This document shows, piece after piece, positions 34,019-38,788 of a stretch of DNA of 38,788 nucleotides. Below the pieces are notes generated by a model that did not search any database, was not told the DNA's origin, and saw nothing but the letters and a program-made list of their open reading frames with translations. Position 1 is the stretch's first letter. Every line of letters begins with the position of its first letter. A program made the translations under genes and the position numbers. Location of the stretch: NCBI GenBank assembly GCA_947495055.1, contig CANLXO010000017.1, positions 1-38,788 of the forward strand, given 5' to 3'. This DNA is from an uncultured Psychrobacter sp. GTDB taxonomy: Bacteria; Pseudomonadota; Gammaproteobacteria; Pseudomonadales; Moraxellaceae.

Positions 34019-34104
34019 GTTTTGATAAGCTAAGTTCTGTTAAGCTAGGCTCTGCTAATATGAACAGCACCACAGTAATAAATGCAGAGTACTAGGAGAT
34101 CACT

Positions 34105-34653
34105 ATGAGTACGACTATAGCTTTAATTATAGGCAGCTTGCGTAAAGCCTCCATTAACCGTAAGTTTGCAGAATATATCGTGTCGCAGCTACCTGATGAC
34201 ATCAAGGTAGAAGAAGTTATCATCGATGACTTGCCGCTTTATAATCAAGACTATGATGATCAGAGTATCGATAGTTATGATCGCGTTCGCCAGCAGATTA
34301 AGACGGCTAATGCGGTCTTAATTGTTACCCCAGAGCATAATCGTACTATGCCCGCAGCGCTCAAAAATGTCATCGATATCGGCTCGCGTCCTCATGGTGA
34401 CAGCGTATGGACTACTAAGAGAGTCGCTGTCGTGACCGCGTCTCCTGGTACCTATGGCGGCAGATCTAGTGGCCTTGATGTACGCAAAAGCATGCAAATG
34501 CTCTCAGCTCAAATGATGATTAGCCCTGAGGTCTACTTAGGCCATGCAACTGACAGCTTAGATGACGCAGGTCAGGTCAGCGAGCGCACACAAAAATTCC
34601 TCAAAAAGTTCACAGATGAGCTCGCTACATTCGCAGGACGTATTAGTGTCTGA
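34105..34653 (+). CDS. NADPH-dependent FMN reductase (ChrR/YieF-like)
   Basis: A 182-aa flavodoxin-fold oxidoreductase of the NADPH-dependent FMN reductase family. The FMN phosphate loop is G10-S-L-R-K-A-S-I-N-R, and the conserved TPEHNRTMPAALKNVIDIGSR segment (the family's PEYN.s.pg.LKNaiDw.sr) is present with E-H-N. The family includes quinone and chromate reductases. AGGAGA precedes the ATG. The last 8 nt overlap the start of the first DUF1275 gene. It follows the broken DoxX gene by 86 bp in the same operon; DoxX proteins and flavin reductases are both redox proteins, which fits a shared function. Confidence 0.92.
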   Translation: MSTTIALIIGSLRKASINRKFAEYIVSQLPDDIKVEEVIIDDLPLYNQDYDDQSIDSYDRVRQQIKTANAVLIVTPEHNRTMPAALKNVIDIGSRPHGDSVWTTKRVAVVTASPGTYGGRSSGLDVRKSMQMLSAQMMISPEVYLGHATDSLDDAGQVSERTQKFLKKFTDELATFAGRISV

Positions 34654-35398
34654 TAGCGCATCTAACAGTGTAGCGTCAAATAGTCATCACAGTGGCGCTC
34701 AAAACGATCAGCCGCCAAGTTTTTGGCAGCGCTACCGTGCCCCTGTGTTGTTGACTGTCGTCGGCGGCGCTATTGACACTATTGGCTTTATCACCCTATT
34801 TGGGTTTTTCACTGCCCACGTGACGGGTAACTTGGTATTGGCAGGGAGCGGCCTTGTCAAAGGCGAGGATGGTCTGTGGATCAAGCTGGCTTCTGTGCCA
34901 CTGTTCATCTTGACGGTCGTTGTAACCAAAATCTATATCGATAATAGCCGCAAACAGCAGCTGATACTGACGCATTTGCTATTAGCAGAAGCGGTATTTC
35001 TCACCGCGTTTATGATAGCGGGATTATCTTTTGGGCCTTTTACCGATGGCAATAGCATCACGGTGGCGATAACTGGCGGCTTAGGTTTGACGGCTTTAGC
35101 GATTCGTAACACAGCGAGCAAAACTGTCATCAAGCACATGAGCCCCACGGTGCTCATGACTGGCAATACGACCCAACTCGGTATCAATTTGTCTGACTAT
35201 TTAGCCCATAGGACGCTAGATAATGCCAAAAAGCTCGGTCATAGCTCAGCGCTGGTGATCAGCTTTGTTGTTGGGGCACTATTGGGTGCAGTGCTTTACG
35301 TTAAGCTTGGCTACTGGGCTGTGGGTTTGTTTGTATTGCCAGTGCTGTACTTAGCTTGGCTGGCCCGTGACAAAAGCTTTTTGCAAAATATCGGCTAG
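34646..35398 (+). CDS. DUF1275 (YoaK family) membrane protein, copy 1
   Basis: A 250-aa membrane protein of the DUF1275/YoaK family, of unknown function. About six hydrophobic segments, beginning VLLTVVGGAIDTIGFITLFGF with the family's GFFTAHVTGNLVLAG directly after; MTGNTTQLGI marks the middle. The reading frame extends back to ATG 34562 inside the upstream gene, but GTG 34646 is preferred: AGGA lies 7 nt before it, it overlaps the upstream stop by 8 nt, and its N-terminal length then matches the paralogue, which starts with GTG too. Possibly a transporter; this is inference. Confidence 0.9.
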   Translation: MSDSASNSVASNSHHSGAQNDQPPSFWQRYRAPVLLTVVGGAIDTIGFITLFGFFTAHVTGNLVLAGSGLVKGEDGLWIKLASVPLFILTVVVTKIYIDNSRKQQLILTHLLLAEAVFLTAFMIAGLSFGPFTDGNSITVAITGGLGLTALAIRNTASKTVIKHMSPTVLMTGNTTQLGINLSDYLAHRTLDNAKKLGHSSALVISFVVGALLGAVLYVKLGYWAVGLFVLPVLYLAWLARDKSFLQNIG

Positions 35399-35812
35399 CG
35401 ATTGATATCCTAAATCCTTGTATAACGCCATACAACGATATCCTCTTGCAACATCACCCGACAAAATTCTCTTACATAGCTTATTTTAAATAACATCATA
35501 CCTATTACTGTACAGGCAACTGGGGTAGATCCTATTGTCATGTCTGCAATCTTTGATACGGCGTAAAACCCCTTGTTAGTAGCACTGCATTTATCTTTGA
35601 GTAAATGAATCCTTCTAATGATGTCATGCAACCTTGCTGCCTTAAAAAGGCTGTACTTTTATTGTTCTTACTTTTATTGTTCTTTAAACATGAACTTAGT
35701 GTTGTTTTTATTAGTGTTTATCTAACTATAGTCAACAATTATACTGATCGAAGTAGTAAACGTACTTGGCATTTGCGATATAAATTCACCAACATATAAA
35801 TAGGGGAGTGAA
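35399..35812. other. Gap between the two DUF1275 genes
   Basis: 414 bp with no convincing gene. A minus-strand frame of 73 codons (35410-35631, AAGG before its ATG) has no recognisable relatives. The gap contains a 15-bp perfect tandem repeat, ACTTTTATTGTTCTT, at 35655-35684. The AT-rich stretch after it probably holds the promoter of the second DUF1275 gene; no clear boxes were chosen. Confidence 0.5.
35655..35684 (+). repeat. 15-bp perfect tandem repeat
   Basis: ACTTTTATTGTTCTT occurs twice back to back, 128-158 bp upstream of the second DUF1275 start. Confidence 0.75.
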
Positions 35813-36550
35813 GTGGCTCATATAGAAAAAACAAAAAATGAGAGCGACAACGCGCCTTCATCTAACCTGACGTTTTGGCAGCGCTATCAGATACCAGTCA
35901 TGTTAACTACGGTGGGCGGCGCTATTGATACCATAGGTTTTATTGGCTTGCTTGGCTTCTTTACCAATCATGTCACTGGTAACTTGGTGATGGCGGGTGG
36001 CGGACTGGTTAAAGGTGGCGATGGGCTGTGGGTCAAGCTTGGCGCATTGCCTGTGTTCTTGCTGACGGTCATTATCACCAAACGCATGATCAATATCACG
36101 AGCGCTAACAAACCTATTCTCAGTAATTTATTATTTGCTGAAGTTGTGTTTTTGCTGGCGTTTTTGGCATCGGCTATCTATTTTGGCCCTTTTGAGCAGG
36201 CGGGCACGTTAGAAGTGGCATTTACAGGCTTTTTGGGTTTGACCGCTTTTGCTATTCGTAATACTGCGGGCAAAACGATTATGGGCAAAATGAAGCCAAC
36301 GCTACTGATGACGGGTAATACCACGCAGCTCGGTATTGATCTATCAGACTATGTGTTTGATCGCAAAAATTGCAACATGAGTAGCCTAAAGCATAGCTTT
36401 ACGTTAGTGGCCAGCTTTACTATTGGCGCTTTTGTGGGTGCGGTATTGTTCATCTACATCGGTCTGTGGGCAATTGCTCCGTTTGTCTTGCCCGTGCTTT
36501 ACGCGGCGATAAAAATGCGTGATAAGCAAGCGCTAAAAATGGCGTATTGA
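35813..36550 (+). CDS. DUF1275 (YoaK family) membrane protein, copy 2
   Basis: A 245-aa paralogue of the preceding gene and clearly its duplicate. The two share FWQRY, VGGAIDTIGF, NHVTGNLV (AHVTGNLV in copy 1), AIRNTA and LLMTGNTTQLGIDLSDY, with copy 2 shorter at the N-terminus. Six hydrophobic segments. The start is GTG with AGGGGAG immediately upstream. Its TGA overlaps the TTG start of the XapX gene (TTGA), so the two are translationally coupled. Function unknown; the tandem pair suggests either different partners or a heteromeric complex, which is only inference. Confidence 0.9.
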   Translation: MAHIEKTKNESDNAPSSNLTFWQRYQIPVMLTTVGGAIDTIGFIGLLGFFTNHVTGNLVMAGGGLVKGGDGLWVKLGALPVFLLTVIITKRMINITSANKPILSNLLFAEVVFLLAFLASAIYFGPFEQAGTLEVAFTGFLGLTAFAIRNTAGKTIMGKMKPTLLMTGNTTQLGIDLSDYVFDRKNCNMSSLKHSFTLVASFTIGAFVGAVLFIYIGLWAIAPFVLPVLYAAIKMRDKQALKMAY

Positions 36551-36777
36551 ACGTGCGCTCGCCTGCGCCTCCTGTGGTCGCACTCATTGGACTACTTGGT
36601 ATGCTCATCGGTGAGCAAATGGTGCCTTATGGTAAGCAGTTTATCGCCAGTTACTCATCAAAAGATGAGGCGGCACAAGTACTTGAACCCTCTACATCAG
36701 CGCCCAGCACCTCAAATGTCAATAATGACGCAGTGTTAGACCCAAAAACCACTTCTCAGCCGCGCTTAGACGCTTAA
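36547..36777 (+). CDS. XapX-domain small membrane protein, N-terminally short
   Basis: A 76-aa protein. N-V-R-S-P-A-P-P followed by VVALIGLLGMLIGEQMVPYG is the second half of the XapX domain (DUF1427), whose full form has an extra membrane helix before R-S-P-A-P-P. Here that first helix is absent: upstream in frame is a TAA about 21 bp before the start, so no longer form exists. The TTG start at 36547 overlaps the preceding stop. A GTG at 36553 is the alternative. One membrane segment, then a polar Ser/Thr/Asp tail. Function of XapX is not known. It is encoded directly before an amidohydrolase gene, a pairing seen elsewhere in my recollection. Confidence 0.75.
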   Translation: MNVRSPAPPVVALIGLLGMLIGEQMVPYGKQFIASYSSKDEAAQVLEPSTSAPSTSNVNNDAVLDPKTTSQPRLDA

Positions 36778-36829
36778 TTCACTTAAATGCATGCCCGATA
36801 AGTGCATTCCATACATTAAGGATAATATT

Positions 36830-38716
36830 ATGGCAACTCCCGATATCATCTACTACAACGGCAAGATGACGACTCTTGACCACAGCAAACCTAGTGCAAG
36901 CGCTGTCGCCATCAAAGACGATAGATTCGTCGCGGTCGGCAATGACAAAGACGTACGAGAGCTGGCGGGCGAAAATACCAAGATTATTAATCTAAACGGT
37001 CGTAGCGTCATTCCGGGTCTTTTTGATAACCACACTCATGTCATCCGCGGCGGGCTCAATTACAATATGGAGCTGCGTTGGGATGGGGTAAGATCGCTTG
37101 CCGATGCGATGTCTATGCTCAAGGCGCAAGTGGATAAGACGCCATCCCCGCAGTGGGTACGCGTCGTTGGCGGCTTTACCGATCAGCAGTTCGCTGAGAA
37201 GCGTCTGCCGACGATTGATGAGATCAATGCTATCTCCCCAGATACGCCAGTATTTATCCTCCATCTATATGATCGCGCGCTATTGAACGCGGCAGCTCTG
37301 CGTACGGTAGGCTATACCAAGGACACGCCTGAACCACCGGGTGGCGAGATTACTCGTGATGCTAATGGCAATCCGACAGGTCTGCTCATTGCTCAGCCCA
37401 ATGCGACTATCTTGTATGCCACCCTTGCCAAAGGGCCAAAACTGCCTTTTGACTATCAAGTGAACTCAACCCGTCACTTTATGCGCGAGCTCAATCGCTT
37501 GGGCATCACGGGTATTATCGATGCAGGCGGCGGCTCACAGAACTTCCCTGATGATTATGAAGTCGTGCAAAAGCTTAACGATGAGAATTTGCTGACTGTG
37601 CGCATGGCGTATAACTTATTTACCCAAAAGCCAAAAGAGGAAAAAGAGGACTTTTTACGCTGGACGCAAACGACTGACTATAAGCAAGGCGATGACTATT
37701 TTCGTCATAATGGCGCAGGCGAGATGCTGGTATTCTCAGCCGCTGACTTTGAGGATTTCAGACAGCCGCGCCCTGAGATGCCACCTGAAATGGAAGGCGA
37801 GCTTGAGGACGTTATCCGTATTTTGGTACAGAATAAATGGCCTTGGCGTATGCATGCGACTTATGATGAGACCATTGAGCGCTCGCTAAACGTGTTCGAA
37901 AAGGTCAATCGCGACATGCCAATTGACGGTCTCAACTGGTTCTTTGATCATGCTGAAACTATCTCACAGCGCAATATTGATCGTATCGCCGAGATGGGCG
38001 GCGGCATTGCAGTGCAGCATCGTATGGCCTATCAAGGCGAGTATTTCGCGGAGCGTTACGGTACGGCGGCAGCAGCAAATACGCCGCCCGTAAAGCAAAT
38101 GCTCGATAGCGGTGTCAATGTCTCAGCCGGTACGGATGCCACCCGCGTGGCCTCTTATAATCCTTGGGTGTCACTCGCTTGGCTGATCACAGGCAAGACT
38201 GTCGGCGGTATGAAACTCTACGATCAAGACAATCTCGTTGATCGTGAAACCGCGCTACGTATGTGGACGGAAAAGGTCGCTTGGTTCTCTAATCAAGAAG
38301 GCGAGCGCGGTCGTATTGAAGTGGGTCATCTAGCCGACTTTATCGTGCCGAGCAAAGACTTCTTTAGTGTCCCTGACAATGAGATTCCGTTCTTGACTTC
38401 GAACCTGACGGTTGTCGGCGGCAAGGTCGTGTACGGTGATGGCGAGTTCTCAGATTATGACACGCCGATACCGCCCGCTATGCCAGACTGGTCCCCTGTC
38501 AATCAGTACGGAGGCTACGGCGCTTGGGGCGAGCCTGAAGGCGCAGGCAAAAACTCCTTAGAGCCACTGATGAATCAAGCGGCGATGGCTTGCGGCTGTG
38601 CTAGCGCTTGTACTTTGCATGGACATAATCACGCCAAAGCATGGAAATCCAACGCACCGGTCTCGAACTTTAAAGACTTCTTTGGTGCTTTCGGGTGCTC
38701 TTGCTGGGCAGTTTAA
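36830..38716 (+). CDS. YtcJ-like amidohydrolase with Cys/His-rich C-terminal tail
   Basis: A 628-aa metal-dependent hydrolase of the Amidohydro_3 family (YtcJ/LAF-type). The N-terminal metal site is H68-T-H70 in LFDNHTHVIRGG; further ligand regions are WRMHATYDETI, WFFDHAETIS and the C-terminal GTDATRVASYNPW. The last ~45 residues are unusual for the fold: ACGCASACTLHGHNHAKAW, then FGCSCWAV, with six Cys and four His-type residues that may bind metal. The frame opens at ATG 36791, but ATG 36830 with AAGGA (36818-36822) is preferred. It closes the operon (52 bp after XapX). Substrate unknown. No signal peptide, so cytosolic. Confidence 0.88.
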   Translation: MATPDIIYYNGKMTTLDHSKPSASAVAIKDDRFVAVGNDKDVRELAGENTKIINLNGRSVIPGLFDNHTHVIRGGLNYNMELRWDGVRSLADAMSMLKAQVDKTPSPQWVRVVGGFTDQQFAEKRLPTIDEINAISPDTPVFILHLYDRALLNAAALRTVGYTKDTPEPPGGEITRDANGNPTGLLIAQPNATILYATLAKGPKLPFDYQVNSTRHFMRELNRLGITGIIDAGGGSQNFPDDYEVVQKLNDENLLTVRMAYNLFTQKPKEEKEDFLRWTQTTDYKQGDDYFRHNGAGEMLVFSAADFEDFRQPRPEMPPEMEGELEDVIRILVQNKWPWRMHATYDETIERSLNVFEKVNRDMPIDGLNWFFDHAETISQRNIDRIAEMGGGIAVQHRMAYQGEYFAERYGTAAAANTPPVKQMLDSGVNVSAGTDATRVASYNPWVSLAWLITGKTVGGMKLYDQDNLVDRETALRMWTEKVAWFSNQEGERGRIEVGHLADFIVPSKDFFSVPDNEIPFLTSNLTVVGGKVVYGDGEFSDYDTPIPPAMPDWSPVNQYGGYGAWGEPEGAGKNSLEPLMNQAAMACGCASACTLHGHNHAKAWKSNAPVSNFKDFFGAFGCSCWAV

Positions 38717-38788
38717 TAGACCTCTTGCAAAAGTAGTTGTAAGACACAACGTATATTATTGAACGCTACTTACTTAATAGATATGCCA

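Noticed and set aside
34562..34645. Longer start for the first DUF1275 protein
   Set aside because: It would extend deep into the upstream FMN reductase gene, has no ribosome binding site, and its extra N-terminus is not matched in the paralogue.
35410..35631. A 73-codon minus-strand reading frame with AAGG before its ATG
   Set aside because: No recognisable family, ordinary composition for a gap, and no terminator. It could be a remnant but cannot be supported as a gene.

Overview
The window reads as chromosome of a gammaproteobacterium of the Moraxellaceae, most likely Psychrobacter. The basis is gene-family similarity judged by eye: ParE, RecG and ArgA with that group's flavour, moderate GC of roughly the mid-40s percent, and a dispersed palindromic repeat I associate with Psychrobacter. 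No database search was possible. There are no tRNAs, CRISPR arrays or complete insertion sequences.

Layout. (1) 1-180: a 5S rRNA gene and the terminator of an rRNA operon. (2) 282-2069: a conspicuously AT-rich 595-residue protein of unknown family with a PD-(D/E)XK nuclease-like motif and a C-terminal EF-Tu-domain-2-like barrel. It is the best candidate here for a horizontally acquired, undescribed function, possibly defence. It abuts the wreck of a DUF1289 gene (2080-2279), whose intact paralogue lies at 3424-3684 beyond a pirin gene. (3) 3862-18855: mostly ordinary housekeeping genes: YqiA-like esterase, parE, a PlsC-like acyltransferase, an SDR, an unknown 493-residue protein, a CmpX-like channel, an FKBP lipoprotein, argA, a secreted protein, a patatin lipoprotein and recG. 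Convergent pairs share bidirectional terminators. (4) 18856-28615: a 54-residue lysine-rich protein, an FAD amine oxidase, an RND efflux pair (adaptor plus permease, no outer-membrane factor), two convergent YceI paralogues and a drug/metabolite transporter. (5) 28676-33399, minus strand: a CodA/AtzC-like amidohydrolase with altered catalytic residues, then a coupled metallo-beta-lactamase-fold protein and SDR, then a LysR regulator. (6) 33617-38716, plus strand, divergent from LysR: DoxX (with an early nonsense codon), an FMN reductase, two DUF1275 membrane proteins, a short XapX-domain protein and a YtcJ-like amidohydrolase. Several of these overlap, so they look like a small-molecule conversion or redox operon, plausibly under the neighbouring LysR protein.

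Two themes run through the non-coding DNA. First, five copies of a ~70-80 bp palindromic element lie in the larger gaps (19277, 27425, 27528, 30031, 30323). Their inner core is conserved but their arm sequences differ, and in four copies the arms still pair, as expected if the fold is selected. Second, several short perfect or near-perfect tandem duplications (13-17 bp) lie at gene borders, two of them overlapping stop codons (recG and the EamA gene).

Several start codons were moved from the longest possible reading frame because a good ribosome binding site or a paralogue supports an internal start (DUF1289, first YceI, metallo-beta-lactamase protein, second SDR, first DUF1275, YtcJ-like protein, recG, YqiA-like).
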